Shown here piece by piece: positions 1 through 8,656 of a stretch of DNA of 64,000 nucleotides. The stretch's first letter is position 1; every line of letters begins with the position of its first letter. Source of the DNA: Piscinibacter sp. XHJ-5 (GTDB taxonomy: Bacteria > Pseudomonadota > Gammaproteobacteria > Burkholderiales > Burkholderiaceae_C); NCBI RefSeq assembly GCF_029855045.1, contig NZ_CP123228.1, forward strand, positions 1,798,001 through 1,862,000, read 5' to 3'. A program made the translations under genes and the position numbers. The notes under the pieces are model-generated. The model worked only from the letters and a program-made list of their open reading frames with translations, had not been told where the DNA came from and did no database searches.

Positions 1-226
1 GGCATGCACTGATCGTTTCATGTGGTGACGTTGTTCGTTCGTGAGACGCCAGTGTCTTGCGTCGCATGGAACGCGCGCATCCCCCGACAGCGACGAGTGC
101 AAACCCGTCTTTCGACAGTGGCAGCGCGAGCGTGGCGGGTGACGTTGCCGCGGTCTCTTCTTCGAGCGGGAGAGGGTGCGGGAGTCGAGCCACCGGACCG
201 TGAAGGGCGTGCGCCCGGTCGAAGGT

Positions 227-1297
227 TCAGACCCCTGGTATCCGCTTCTTGATCCTCGAGACCGTGTGGACCTTCACCTGCTTGGCCCACTGTCCGTCGA
301 CGGTCTGCAGATTCCTGCCGGCGAGATGCGCCAGGCCGAGCTCGTCGCCGAGCTGCGAAATGGCTGTCCCGACATCGAGCGCGAGGTTGGTGACCAGCAC
401 GTCGTCGCCGCGGAAGACGAGGCTGTTCGACCAGAGAAAGCCGACGGGCGCCCCGTTGCGGTCGACGCCTGCGAAGTCGCCGAGCTTCGCGATCACCCGC
501 CCGTGGGTCGGCTCGAGCACGAGAACCTCGTTGGACTGGTTGCACGCGACCCAGAGGTTGTCGTGTTCGTCGATGATCAGGCCGTCGGGGCCGCCGCCGA
601 CGCGGTTGACGAAGACTTCGGGCGTGCCGGGCTCGAGCGCAGCTCCGCTCACCGGAATTCTCAAGATGGTGTCGTTCGCCGTGTTGGCGACGAACAGTGC
701 CGTCTTCTTGTTGTTGAACGCCAGGCCATTGGCGCCGATGGTCGGCGGTATCCGCGTCGGCTTCAGCAGCGGGCTGCTGACCCATGCCGACCCTTCGCCC
801 CCACCGGGCCCGACCTTCCAGATGATGCCCTGGTGGGCGTCGGTCACGTACACGTTTCCGGCCGAGTCGAACGTCATCCCGTCGAGGCCGGGGTTCTTGC
901 CGGTGACCGTCATGAAGGCGGATGAGGCGCCCGTCTTGGGATCGACGCTGAGGACCTTGCCGGCCTGGTAGTCGACCACCAGCAACTGCCCGGTCCGGGG
1001 ATGGAAGCCGAGGTCGAGCAGCAGTCTGCTCGAGCCCTTGATGCCGACCGTGCGCAGGTGCTTGCCCTGGGGGTCGAACACGACGAGCGTTCCCTCGCTC
1101 GTCCTGGGCTTGTTCGCCGCCACGGTGACAACGTACACGTTGCCCTCGCGGTCCACGGCGATCCCCTCCGGATGCGCCTCGCCGGCGGGCAACGCGGCGA
1201 ATGTGTCGACCTTGCCGCGCTCCCAGGCCATCGTGGCGAACGGCATGGCCAGCAATGCCAGCACCATCCACATCGTCCGGGTGATCTTCATTCCCAT
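227..1297 (-). CDS. SMP-30/gluconolactonase-like secreted beta-propeller
   Basis: A 356-residue exported protein. It opens with a signal peptide (MGMKITRT, then a hydrophobic run ending near Ala-24) followed by repeated six-bladed-propeller strands of the SMP-30/gluconolactonase/LRE type, such as HPEGIAVDREGNVYV, GLDGMTFDSAGNVYV and GPDGLIIDEHDNLWVA. The ATG at 1297 is chosen because an AGGAGA ribosome site lies 7 bases upstream; an ATG six bases further in is the alternative. It is the last gene of the minus-strand operon and starts 17 bases after the acyl-CoA dehydrogenase stop. Family members hydrolyse lactones or act as periplasmic sensors. The substrate here is unknown, though the operon suggests lactone opening linked to acid catabolism. 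Confidence 0.85.
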   Translation of the reverse strand: MGMKITRTMWMVLALLAMPFATMAWERGKVDTFAALPAGEAHPEGIAVDREGNVYVVTVAANKPRTSEGTLVVFDPQGKHLRTVGIKGSSRLLLDLGFHPRTGQLLVVDYQAGKVLSVDPKTGASSAFMTVTGKNPGLDGMTFDSAGNVYVTDAHQGIIWKVGPGGGEGSAWVSSPLLKPTRIPPTIGANGLAFNNKKTALFVANTANDTILRIPVSGAALEPGTPEVFVNRVGGGPDGLIIDEHDNLWVACNQSNEVLVLEPTHGRVIAKLGDFAGVDRNGAPVGFLWSNSLVFRGDDVLVTNLALDVGTAISQLGDELGLAHLAGRNLQTVDGQWAKQVKVHTVSRIKKRIPGV

Positions 1298-1314
1298 GTT
1301 GCAGTCTCCTGAGG

Positions 1315-2475
1315 TCAATACGATTTCGGCAGTCCGAGTGCCTGCTCCGCGACGTAGCACAGCGCGAGCTCCTGTGTCACCGGCGCGAGCAGCGACAGCA
1401 CGCTTTCGCGCAGGCCGCGCTCGACGTGGAATTCCTTCGCGAAGCCGAAGCCGCCGTGCGTGCGCACGGCCCGCAATGCAGTCTCGAAGCCGGCCTCGGC
1501 GGCGAGGTACTTGGCGGCCGTCGCCTCGACGCCGCAGGGCTTGCCGGCGTCGTAGAGCGCGGCCGCCTTCCACATCAGCAGCTCGGCCGATTGCAGTCGC
1601 ATCCAGCATTCGGCGAGGGGATGCTGGATCGCCTGGTTCTTGCCGATCGGCCGGCCGAACACGGTGCGCTCCTTGGCATAGTCGGTCGCCCGCGCGAGCG
1701 CCGTTTCGGCGGCACCGAGCGCGGCAGCAGCGACGAGGATGCGCTCCGGGTTCAGGCCGTGCAGCAGCACCTTGAAGCCCTGGCCTTCTTCGCCGATGCG
1801 ATCGTCGACCGGGATCTCGAGCCCGTCGATGAACAGCTCGTTCGAGTCCACGGCCTTGCGCGCCATCTTCTCGATCTCGCGGATGCGCACGTGCGAGCGG
1901 TCGAGGTCGGTGTAGAACAGCGTGAGCCCGTCCATCGGCCGCGCGCATTCCTCGATCGGCGTCGTGCGCGCCACGAGAAGGATCTTGTTGGCCTGCTGCG
2001 CGGTCGAGGTCCAGACCTTCTGGCCGTTGACGATGTAGCGGTCGCCGGCGCGGCGCGCGAAGGTCCTGACGCGCGTCGTGTCGGAGCCGACGTTGGGCTC
2101 GGTCACGCCGAAGCAGGCGCGATCGGTGCCGTCGATCAGCGGCGGCAGCATGCGGCGCTTCTGCGCCTCGGTGCCGAACACGACCACCGGCTGCGGGCCG
2201 AACAGGTTCAGGTGCACCGACGACACCGCCGCCGAGCCAAGCTTGCCGATGGTGCGCATCACCATCGCCGCCGCCGAGATGCCGAGGCCCGCGCCGCCGT
2301 GTTCCTTGGGCATCGTCACGCCGAACCAGCCGCCGCGCGCGACGGCCTCGCAGAAGTCGCCGGGCCAGCGCCCATCGCGGTCGCGCTCGAGCCAGTAGTC
2401 GGCGCCGAAGTCGGTGCACATCGCCTCGACGGCATCGCGGATCGAGAGCTGGTCGTCCGTGAAATCGAAGTTCAC
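1315..2475 (-). CDS. Acyl-CoA dehydrogenase family protein
   Basis: A 386-residue FAD-dependent acyl-CoA dehydrogenase, the usual family length. Visible family signatures are the flavin-side segment FGVTEPNVGSDTTR, the helix RTVFGRPIGKNQAIQHPLAE and the C-terminal RTHGGFGFAKEFHVER. The Glu in FAKEF sits where the catalytic base of MCAD-type enzymes lies. The start is a GTG at 2475 whose GTGA overlaps the stop of the AtuA-like gene, with GGAG upstream, indicating translational coupling. In the operon it would form an alpha,beta-unsaturated thioester for the neighbouring crotonase. The substrate cannot be read from the sequence. Confidence 0.9.
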   Translation of the reverse strand: MNFDFTDDQLSIRDAVEAMCTDFGADYWLERDRDGRWPGDFCEAVARGGWFGVTMPKEHGGAGLGISAAAMVMRTIGKLGSAAVSSVHLNLFGPQPVVVFGTEAQKRRMLPPLIDGTDRACFGVTEPNVGSDTTRVRTFARRAGDRYIVNGQKVWTSTAQQANKILLVARTTPIEECARPMDGLTLFYTDLDRSHVRIREIEKMARKAVDSNELFIDGLEIPVDDRIGEEGQGFKVLLHGLNPERILVAAAALGAAETALARATDYAKERTVFGRPIGKNQAIQHPLAECWMRLQSAELLMWKAAALYDAGKPCGVEATAAKYLAAEAGFETALRAVRTHGGFGFAKEFHVERGLRESVLSLLAPVTQELALCYVAEQALGLPKSY

Positions 2476-4280
2476 GACGGCAGCTCCTGCAGCAAGCGCT
2501 CGGGCACCTCGACCGGCATGTCGAGCAGCATCTGCGCCATGCCCTTGCCCAGCGCGTCGTTGCGCAGCGACGCCATGCCCCCGCCCCCGAGCGCCCGCTC
2601 GCAGACGAGGTTGATGGCATGGATGCCGGGCAACTCGTATCGGTGGACCCGCCCCTGCACCAGGTGGCCGAAGTACTCCTGCACGCGCTCGGGCATCACC
2701 TGGTGCTTCAGGACCGGCAGCAGCGCCGGATGGCGCGCGATCAGGCCGATGTTGGAGGTGTCGCCCTTGTCGCCGCTGCGCCCGAAGGCGATTTGCACGA
2801 GCGGCACGGTCTTGCACGGGCCCGCGGGCAACGTGCCCTGCGAGCCGGCGAGCGGTTCCGCTGCGACCTGGCGTTGCGGCGGCGGCAACGTCACCGCGAA
2901 CGTCGTTTCGCCGAGCGTGACCGTCGGCGCCACCTGCTCCTTCGGAATGAGCCATGCGAACTGCCGCAACACCGGCGACACCGAGGGACGGCCGCCCGAA
3001 CCCGTGGTGCCGGGCGACCAGGACGTTCCCGGCGCCGCGAACTCGCGGCTGAACATCTCCAGCGCGCGGCGCTCGGCATGCGTCACCGTCAGGCGCAGCA
3101 CGACTTCGCGCGTCGGCAACGCACGGGCATGCGGCCCGTAGGCCGACTCGGTGCCGAGCAGCTCGATGTTCGTGGCCAGGAAGTCCGCGAACCCGCTCTC
3201 GCGCAGCAGGCGGCGGCCGCGCGACAGCAGCGCTTCGCCGGTGCGCCTGGCCTTCCCGGGGGCATCGATGCCGACGATGGTGAGCTGCCCGGACACCTTG
3301 AAGCCCGCCGGCGTGGTCGCGCTGACCTTGTACGTGCCGGTCGGCGGGCGGCCGCGGGCGCCGGTCACGAGCACGCGATGCGGCCCGGCCTGTTCCATGC
3401 GCACCTGGCGGAAGTCGCACACCACGTCCGGCAGCAGGTAGTTCGCCGGATCGCCGATCTCGTACAGCAGTTGCTCTCCGATCGTCGCGGGTGTGACCAG
3501 CCCGCCTGTCTGCGGCGGCTTGGTGACGACGAAGCTGCCGTCTTCGCGGCACTCGACGATCGGGTATCCGATGTCGGCCCAATCGGGCACCGAGGCCCAG
3601 TCGGTGTGCAGGCCCCCGGTCGCCTGGCAGCCGCATTCGATGATGTGGCCGGCGAGGCTGCCGGCGGCGAGCCGGTCGAAGTCGTCGTCGGCCCAGCCGA
3701 ACTCGTGCATCAGCACGCCCAGCGTGACCGCGCTGTCGACGCAGCGGCCGGTGATGACGATGTCGGCGCCCGCGTCCAGCGCGCACGCGATCGGCAGCGC
3801 GCCGAGGTAGGCGTTGGCCGTCACCAGCCGTTGCGGCATCGGTTCGCCGCTGGACATCTCGACCGTGCCGGCCTCGCGCATCGCGGCGGCGAGCGGCAGC
3901 ACATCGTCGCCTTCGACGACGGCAATGCGCACCGGAACGCCGAGCTCGTCGGCCAGTGCCTGCACGGCCGCGGCGCAGCCCTTCGGGTTCACGCCCCCGG
4001 CGTTGCTGACGATGCGGATGCCCTGCTCGACGGCCTGCTTCAGCACCGAGCGCAGCGCCACCGTCACGAAGTCGATGGCATAGCCTTCCTCCGGCCGCTT
4101 CATGCGCGCGCCGGCGAGGATCGACATCGTCAGCTCGGCGAGATAGTCGAACACCAGGTACTCGATGCCGCCCGAGCGCACCAGCTGCACCGGCCCGAGG
4201 CTGCTGTCGCCCCAGAAGCCCGAGGCGCCGCCGATGCGGACGATCCTGCCCGTGGTCCCGGGTTTCACTTGCCGATCCAT
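2472..4280 (-). CDS. AtuA-like (DUF1446) acyclic terpene utilisation family protein
   Basis: A 602-residue protein matching AtuA of Pseudomonas in length and layout: an N-terminal DUF1446 domain (RIGGASGFWGDSS, then SNAGGVNPKGCA and TGRCVDSAVTLG) and a C-terminal AtuA-like ferredoxin-fold domain after about residue 480 (FGRSGDKGDTSNIGL). AtuA proteins are required for citronellol/geraniol breakdown but have no defined reaction. This start overlaps the end of the crotonase gene by 16 bases. No atuC/atuF biotin carboxylase genes are near, so a classical Atu pathway is not supported; the protein probably serves another branched acyl-CoA route. Confidence 0.85.
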   Translation of the reverse strand: MDRQVKPGTTGRIVRIGGASGFWGDSSLGPVQLVRSGGIEYLVFDYLAELTMSILAGARMKRPEEGYAIDFVTVALRSVLKQAVEQGIRIVSNAGGVNPKGCAAAVQALADELGVPVRIAVVEGDDVLPLAAAMREAGTVEMSSGEPMPQRLVTANAYLGALPIACALDAGADIVITGRCVDSAVTLGVLMHEFGWADDDFDRLAAGSLAGHIIECGCQATGGLHTDWASVPDWADIGYPIVECREDGSFVVTKPPQTGGLVTPATIGEQLLYEIGDPANYLLPDVVCDFRQVRMEQAGPHRVLVTGARGRPPTGTYKVSATTPAGFKVSGQLTIVGIDAPGKARRTGEALLSRGRRLLRESGFADFLATNIELLGTESAYGPHARALPTREVVLRLTVTHAERRALEMFSREFAAPGTSWSPGTTGSGGRPSVSPVLRQFAWLIPKEQVAPTVTLGETTFAVTLPPPQRQVAAEPLAGSQGTLPAGPCKTVPLVQIAFGRSGDKGDTSNIGLIARHPALLPVLKHQVMPERVQEYFGHLVQGRVHRYELPGIHAINLVCERALGGGGMASLRNDALGKGMAQMLLDMPVEVPERLLQELPS

Positions 4281-5029
4281 TGCGGTCTCCTCTTGTCCTT
4301 GAACGCGGCGATGCCCTCGCGCGCGTCCTGTGTCATCGCCAGCAGGCCGATCTGCCCTTCGGCGAACGCAATCGCCTCGTCGAACGACATCGAGCGCATC
4401 GCCTTCATCGCGTACAGCCCGCGCCGCAGCGCGGTCGGCGAGTTCGACTGCAGGCGGGACAGCAGGCGCTCGAGTGCGCCGTCGAGGTCGGGCGTCACCT
4501 CGTTGACGAGACCGATTTCGCGGGCGCGTACGGCATCGATCGGATCGCCCGTCAGGCACAGCTGCGTGAGAAAGCGCTGCGGCACCTGCGCCTGCAGCAC
4601 GGCGAGCACCTGCATCGGGAACACGCCCACCTTTGCCTCGGGCAGGCCGAAGACCGCGTGCGGGGCGGCGATGGCCAGATCGCACATCGCGAGCAGGCCC
4701 ATGCCGCCCGCCATGCAGGCGCCGTTGACGCGCGCGACGAGGGGCACGGCGAGCGTGCGGGCCGTGCGCAGCAGGTCTGCATAGGCGCTGGTCGGTACCG
4801 CGTGGTCGAACTCGAATGCATTGGCGCCCAGATCGGCACCGGCGCAGAAAGCCTCATCGCCGGCGCCGGTGAGCACGACGGCCCGGAGCGTGTCGTCGGA
4901 CCGGGCTCGATCGAGGGCCTCCTGCAAGGCCCCGATCACATCGGCGTTGAGCGCGTTGCGGCGTTCCGGGCGGTCGATCGTGAGCACCAGCCGTGCGTCC
5001 TGCCGGCTGGCGTTGACGACAGTCGTCAT
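4265..5029 (-). CDS. Enoyl-CoA hydratase/isomerase (crotonase) family protein
   Basis: A 254-residue crotonase-fold protein with the CoA-binding/oxyanion segment FCAGADLGAN and the turn ACMAGGMGLLAMCDLAI. One of the two hydratase glutamates appears missing: canonical enzymes read GGGCELAMMCD there and this one reads GGMGLLAMCD. The second, in FGLPEAKVG, is present. It may therefore be an isomerase or another crotonase-family enzyme rather than a classical hydratase. The ATG is preceded by GGAGG, which lies inside the end of the CoA-transferase gene; the two genes overlap by ATGA. Confidence 0.85.
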   Translation of the reverse strand: MTTVVNASRQDARLVLTIDRPERRNALNADVIGALQEALDRARSDDTLRAVVLTGAGDEAFCAGADLGANAFEFDHAVPTSAYADLLRTARTLAVPLVARVNGACMAGGMGLLAMCDLAIAAPHAVFGLPEAKVGVFPMQVLAVLQAQVPQRFLTQLCLTGDPIDAVRAREIGLVNEVTPDLDGALERLLSRLQSNSPTALRRGLYAMKAMRSMSFDEAIAFAEGQIGLLAMTQDAREGIAAFKDKRRPQWIGK

Positions 5030-6273
5030 GCTGCAACCTCCATTTCGCGCGGTACCGTCGTCACTTGCGTCACGCCGGTGGTCACCATGTCGGCGATCTG
5101 CTGCGGCGAGTAGCCGGCCTCTGCCAGCAGTTGCGCGCTGTGCTCCCCCAGCAGGGGCGGCGGGCGCAGCGGCGGCAGCGGCGTTTGCGGCCATTCGCTG
5201 GGTACCGCCATCGTTCGCAGCACGCCTTCGGTGGGATGCTCGAATTGCTGGAAGAAGCCGATGTCCTTCAGATGGGGATCGTCGAGCAGCGACTCGAACG
5301 TGTGCGCCGCCAGAACCGGGATGCCGAGCGGCTCCAGCAGCTCGCGCCATTCCTGCGAGGTTCGGGTCTTCAGCTTGCCGGCCACGATCTCGTACAGCGC
5401 CTCGACGTGCTGCGTGCGCGACTCGCCGTCGGCAAAGCGCGCGTCGCTCTCGAACCGCTCGGCCTCGCCGACCGCCTGCATGAAGGCCTTCCACTGCTGG
5501 TCGGTGTAGACGACGAGGCACACCAGGCCGTCCTGCGTCGCGTACGGCCGTCGCTGCGGGTTGAGCAGCCGCGGATAGCCGAAGCCGCCGCGCGGCGGGA
5601 CGAAAGTGTGTCCGTAGAGATGATCGCCCAGCATCATCTGCGCGGTCGTCTCGAACATCGGCACGTCGACCGCCTGCCCGCGGCCGGTGCGTTCGCGCGC
5701 GAGCAGCGCCGCGCAGATCACGCCGAAGGCGTACAGGCCCGTGGCGCGGTCCGAGAGGTTGAGCGGGGCGTAGCGCGGTACGTCCGATCCCGCGCGCGTG
5801 CTGGCCTCGGGAATGGCGACTGCCGCCTGGATCAGGTCGTCGAAGGCGCGCAACGCCGCATAGCGGCCGCGCTGGCTGAAGCCGAAGGTGCCGACATAGA
5901 CGATGCGCGGGTTCACTTGGCGCACCGCTTCGTAGTCGAGCCCGAGGCGCTTCATCGCCTGCGGGCGCACGTTGTAGACCAGGGCGTCGGCGTCTCGAAC
6001 CAACTTCAGTGCCGCCTCCTTGCCTTCGGGGCGCTTCAGGTCCAGCACGATGCTGCGCTTGTTGCGGTTGAGGTTGAGGAACAGCGGGCCGGCGCCCGCG
6101 CGCCCGGCGGGACCGGTGGCGCGCAGCATGTCGCCGCCGGGAGGCTCCACCTTGATCACATCGGCACCGAGGTCCGCCAGCATCTGGGTCGCGGAAGGAC
6201 CCATCACGACTTCGGTGATGTCGATGATGCGCAGGCCGGCGAGAGGCCCGCCCTGGTTCGAGTCGTCTTTCAT
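5026..6273 (-). CDS. CaiB/BaiF class III CoA-transferase
   Basis: A 415-residue family III CoA-transferase, transferring CoA between a donor thioester and an organic acid. The N-terminal signature GLRIIDITEVVMGPSATQ and ADLGADVIKVEPPGGD are typical. The acyl-anhydride aspartate is expected in RAFDDLIQAAV. The ATG has a GAGGAGC site upstream. It would activate the acid handled by the operon, feeding the crotonase, AtuA-like protein and dehydrogenase that follow. The acid itself is not identifiable. Confidence 0.9.
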   Translation of the reverse strand: MKDDSNQGGPLAGLRIIDITEVVMGPSATQMLADLGADVIKVEPPGGDMLRATGPAGRAGAGPLFLNLNRNKRSIVLDLKRPEGKEAALKLVRDADALVYNVRPQAMKRLGLDYEAVRQVNPRIVYVGTFGFSQRGRYAALRAFDDLIQAAVAIPEASTRAGSDVPRYAPLNLSDRATGLYAFGVICAALLARERTGRGQAVDVPMFETTAQMMLGDHLYGHTFVPPRGGFGYPRLLNPQRRPYATQDGLVCLVVYTDQQWKAFMQAVGEAERFESDARFADGESRTQHVEALYEIVAGKLKTRTSQEWRELLEPLGIPVLAAHTFESLLDDPHLKDIGFFQQFEHPTEGVLRTMAVPSEWPQTPLPPLRPPPLLGEHSAQLLAEAGYSPQQIADMVTTGVTQVTTVPREMEVAA

Positions 6274-6296
6274 GGGGCCCTTGCTCCTCTTTCCGG

Positions 6297-6851
6297 TCAG
6301 GAACCGTTCACGTCGGCGCCGTGGCCGCGGATGTAGCCGGGCTGGCCGAGCCCACGAGCCGCCGCCACGGTGTCGGTCAGGTGCTGGACCAGGACCGCGT
6401 CGGTGAGCGAGTGGAACGTGCCGTCGTCGTTGAAGCTGACCTGCGCGCCATCGAGCCAGGCGATGACCACCGTGTCCTCGGTGTTGTCCTCCGGGCAGTA
6501 GAAGGTGTGCACCGAACCGACCGGCTCGTACAGGTACGAGCCCGCCGTCTGCGGCTGGTCCGGGTACTCGCGGTAGCACCAGCGGCCCGAGAGCGTGTAC
6601 ACCTGCGCCGGACCGGTGTGGTAGTGCAGCGGCAGGGAGCAACCGGGGGCGCAGACGGCCATGAAGACCCACTCTCCGCGCTCGGCGTCGAGGCGCAGCG
6701 GCTTGATGTGGATGCCGGGGACACCGAGGATGTCCTTGAACAGCGGGATCTGCTCGATGTTGACGGTCAGCAGCCTGTCCTGCGGCATCGCAGGCAGCGG
6801 CAGCGGGGCGCCGGTGTGAGTGGTGAGCTGCGTGGGCAGTCTTGCGGTCAT
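6297..6851 (-). CDS. Cupin protein, dihydroxyacetophenone-dioxygenase-like
   Basis: A 184-residue single-domain cupin. Candidate metal ligands are H76 and H78 (LPLHYHTG), E95 and H115 (GSVHTFY). This spacing resembles 2,4'-dihydroxyacetophenone dioxygenase and ChrR-type cupins, which cleave a C-C bond in an aryl ketone or act as metal sensors. No signal peptide is present. It lies 12 bases after the bicupin gene and 23 bases before the CoA-transferase, so it is clearly part of the operon. An oxygenolytic step producing the acid that is then CoA-activated is an attractive inference, not a demonstrated one. Confidence 0.8.
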   Translation of the reverse strand: MTARLPTQLTTHTGAPLPLPAMPQDRLLTVNIEQIPLFKDILGVPGIHIKPLRLDAERGEWVFMAVCAPGCSLPLHYHTGPAQVYTLSGRWCYREYPDQPQTAGSYLYEPVGSVHTFYCPEDNTEDTVVIAWLDGAQVSFNDDGTFHSLTDAVLVQHLTDTVAAARGLGQPGYIRGHGADVNGS

Positions 6852-6863
6852 GGGGGTTCCTTG

Positions 6864-7604
6864 TCAGAGTGAAGGCGAGGACGGGAGCCGTCCCTTGATG
6901 AAGAAGCCGGACGCCCGCCGGCCCGTCGGGCACCGCAGGGACGCGCCGGCCCCGCGTGGGAGAAACAGGAAGTCGCCGGGCGCGAGATGGAAGTCCTGCT
7001 CGCCGGCGCATGCATCGATGTGTCCGTCTTCGAGGTAGAGCACCTGCTCGGCGTCCGGCCTCGGGGTGCACCACAGCGCGCTGCCGTCGGCCATGCGCAG
7101 GGCCTCGATCTCGACCCACTGCGCGCCGACGGTGTCGCGGTCGATCAGGGCACCGGTGGCTGCGGTGACCTCGTCGGCCGCCAGCACGCGGACTTTCCCG
7201 CGTGGCGAGACCGCAGGGTCGGGTTGCGTGATCGTGTGCGCCGGGTTCTCGCCGTAAGGCGGGGCATAGACGACCAGCACTCGCCCCGGCTGGTCGCTGG
7301 TCACACGAAACGTATGGAACGCGCCGGCCGGCACGTAGCTCCAGGTCCCGGTCTCCATCGCCTCGACGCGGCCCTCGGCTTGCGACTCGCCGGTGCCTTC
7401 GATCATGTAGGCGCATTGCTCCAGGTGCGGATGCGCGTGCGGCTTCGCGCCGTGCGACTTCACGATCGTGCCGACCAGCACTTCGAGCGCCGTCGCGCCG
7501 ACGGTCTCGGGGCAGATCACGCGCACGTTGGAGGTGCCGGTGTGGTTGGCCGGCGAGTAGGCGGCCAAGTCGGCTGCCCTCACCACGGTGGGGTGGGTAT
7601 TCAT
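6864..7604 (-). CDS. Bicupin-domain protein
   Basis: A 246-residue protein with two cupin barrels. The first (about residues 20-120) has a full metal site: H56, H58 and E62 in PHAHPHLEQ, and H97 in GAFHTF. The second (about 150-240) has the fold pattern (LYLEDGHIDACAGEQD, PGDFLFLPRG) but lacks the histidine pair, so it is probably structural. The start overlaps the stop of the upstream Bug gene by ATGA. The family includes dioxygenases, isomerases and ligand-binding proteins; the specific reaction is unknown. Confidence 0.8.
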   Translation of the reverse strand: MNTHPTVVRAADLAAYSPANHTGTSNVRVICPETVGATALEVLVGTIVKSHGAKPHAHPHLEQCAYMIEGTGESQAEGRVEAMETGTWSYVPAGAFHTFRVTSDQPGRVLVVYAPPYGENPAHTITQPDPAVSPRGKVRVLAADEVTAATGALIDRDTVGAQWVEIEALRMADGSALWCTPRPDAEQVLYLEDGHIDACAGEQDFHLAPGDFLFLPRGAGASLRCPTGRRASGFFIKGRLPSSPSL

Positions 7605-8566
7605 TCGGGTTGGATTCCTGCTGTCTTGACGGCGGCGGCCCACTTGGCCATTTCCGACTTCACGAACGCGCGCAGCTCGTCGGGTGTCGATCCGCGGCTG
7701 CGGCCGCCGATGTTGGAGAACTCCTGGCGCACCGCGGGATCGGCAAGCGCGGCGCGCAACAGCTCGCTGAGCTTCGCGACGGTGTCCTTCGGCGTCTTCG
7801 CGGGCACGAAGGCCGCGGACCACACCGTCATCTCGAAGCCCTTCAGGCCGGCTTCCGTCAAGGTAGGAACGTCGCGCAGCAGCAGCTCGCGTTCGGCGCT
7901 CGAGGTGGCCAGCGCGCGCAGCTTGCCGCTCATCACGAGCGGGAGTGCCGGGCCGATGTCGCAGAACATGAAGTCGATCTGGCCGCCCATGAGGTCGGTC
8001 AGGGCGTGGGGCGTGCCCTTGTAGGGCACCGCCAGCAGGTCGGCCCCGACGGCGTTCTTGAGCAGCTCGCCGGCGATGCGGCTGGAGGAGTTGCCCGCGC
8101 CGAAGTGCAGCCGCTTTCCGCCGGCGCGCAGCTGCGCGAGAAAGGAGCCGATGTCCTGATGAGGGCTGGCTGCCGGCACGAGCAGCAGCAATCCGGCGCT
8201 GCCGACGGTGCTGACCGGCTCGAAGTCCTTCACCGGGTCGTACGGCAGCTTCTTGAACATCGCCGGGTTGGCGGCGTGTGTCGTGTTGGTCGTCAGGAGC
8301 AGGGTGTGCCCGTCCGGCACCGCAAGCGCCGCGGCCTGCGCTGCAATGAAACCCGAGGCACCGGGGCGGTTGTCGACGATGACGGGCTGCCCCGTCTTGG
8401 CGCTGAGCCATTGGCCGAGCACGCGCGCGCCCGCATCCGTGCCGCTGCCGGCCGGAAACGGAACGATGATCTTCACCGGCTTCGCGGGGTATGCCGCGGG
8501 AGCCGCTGCCGCAGGCAGCGCGAGCAATGCGGATGCCAGCAGGAACAGAACATGGCGGATACGCAT
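7601..8566 (-). CDS. Bug/TctC-family tripartite tricarboxylate binding protein
   Basis: A 321-residue periplasmic solute-binding protein with a signal peptide (MRIRHVLFLLASALLALPAAAA) and the Bug hallmarks YPAKPVKIIVPFPAGSGTD, DNRPGASGFIAAQAAA and AVPYKGTPHALTDLMGGQ. Start at the ATG at 8566, with AGGTG upstream; a GTG nine bases earlier is possible. No TctA/TctB permease genes lie nearby, as is common for Burkholderiales Bug proteins. As first structural gene behind the GntR regulator it likely binds the operon substrate, a carboxylic acid. Confidence 0.92.
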   Translation of the reverse strand: MRIRHVLFLLASALLALPAAAAPAAYPAKPVKIIVPFPAGSGTDAGARVLGQWLSAKTGQPVIVDNRPGASGFIAAQAAALAVPDGHTLLLTTNTTHAANPAMFKKLPYDPVKDFEPVSTVGSAGLLLLVPAASPHQDIGSFLAQLRAGGKRLHFGAGNSSSRIAGELLKNAVGADLLAVPYKGTPHALTDLMGGQIDFMFCDIGPALPLVMSGKLRALATSSAERELLLRDVPTLTEAGLKGFEMTVWSAAFVPAKTPKDTVAKLSELLRAALADPAVRQEFSNIGGRSRGSTPDELRAFVKSEMAKWAAAVKTAGIQPE

Positions 8567-8572
8567 GAGGAT

Positions 8573-8603
8573 CACCTAAATGTCTAATGTTAGGAGTTTA
8601 GGT
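8573..8603. promoter_or_regulatory. Operator candidate for the GntR/UTRA regulator (Bug operon side)
   Basis: An 8-bp perfect inverted repeat, CACCTAAA (8573-8580) and TTTAGGTG (8596-8603), encloses the motif AATGTCTAATGTTAGGAG (8579-8596), which has its own near-palindromic CTAATGTTAG core. The motif matches 15 of 18 bases with one next to the GntR start (9486-9503). It lies just upstream of the Bug gene start, where repressor binding would block the promoter. Binding is inferred. Confidence 0.6.
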
Positions 8604-8656
8604 GCCATCGAACATTCGGTGATGCGGGTTTACCCGCTGCTTCCCTCGAAGGTTCT

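Noticed and set aside
1..226. Short plus-strand frame at 22-252
   Set aside because: No motif and no ribosome site; read as downstream region of the minus-strand operon with no recognisable terminator.
225..260. T-loop-like GGTTCAGACCC resembling part of a tRNA
   Set aside because: It lies in the 3' end of the SMP-30 gene and no acceptor, D or anticodon arms can be formed around it.
2472..4280. A full acyclic terpene (Atu) pathway
   Set aside because: AtuA homologue is present but the biotin-dependent geranyl-CoA carboxylase genes are not, so only family-level naming is justified.
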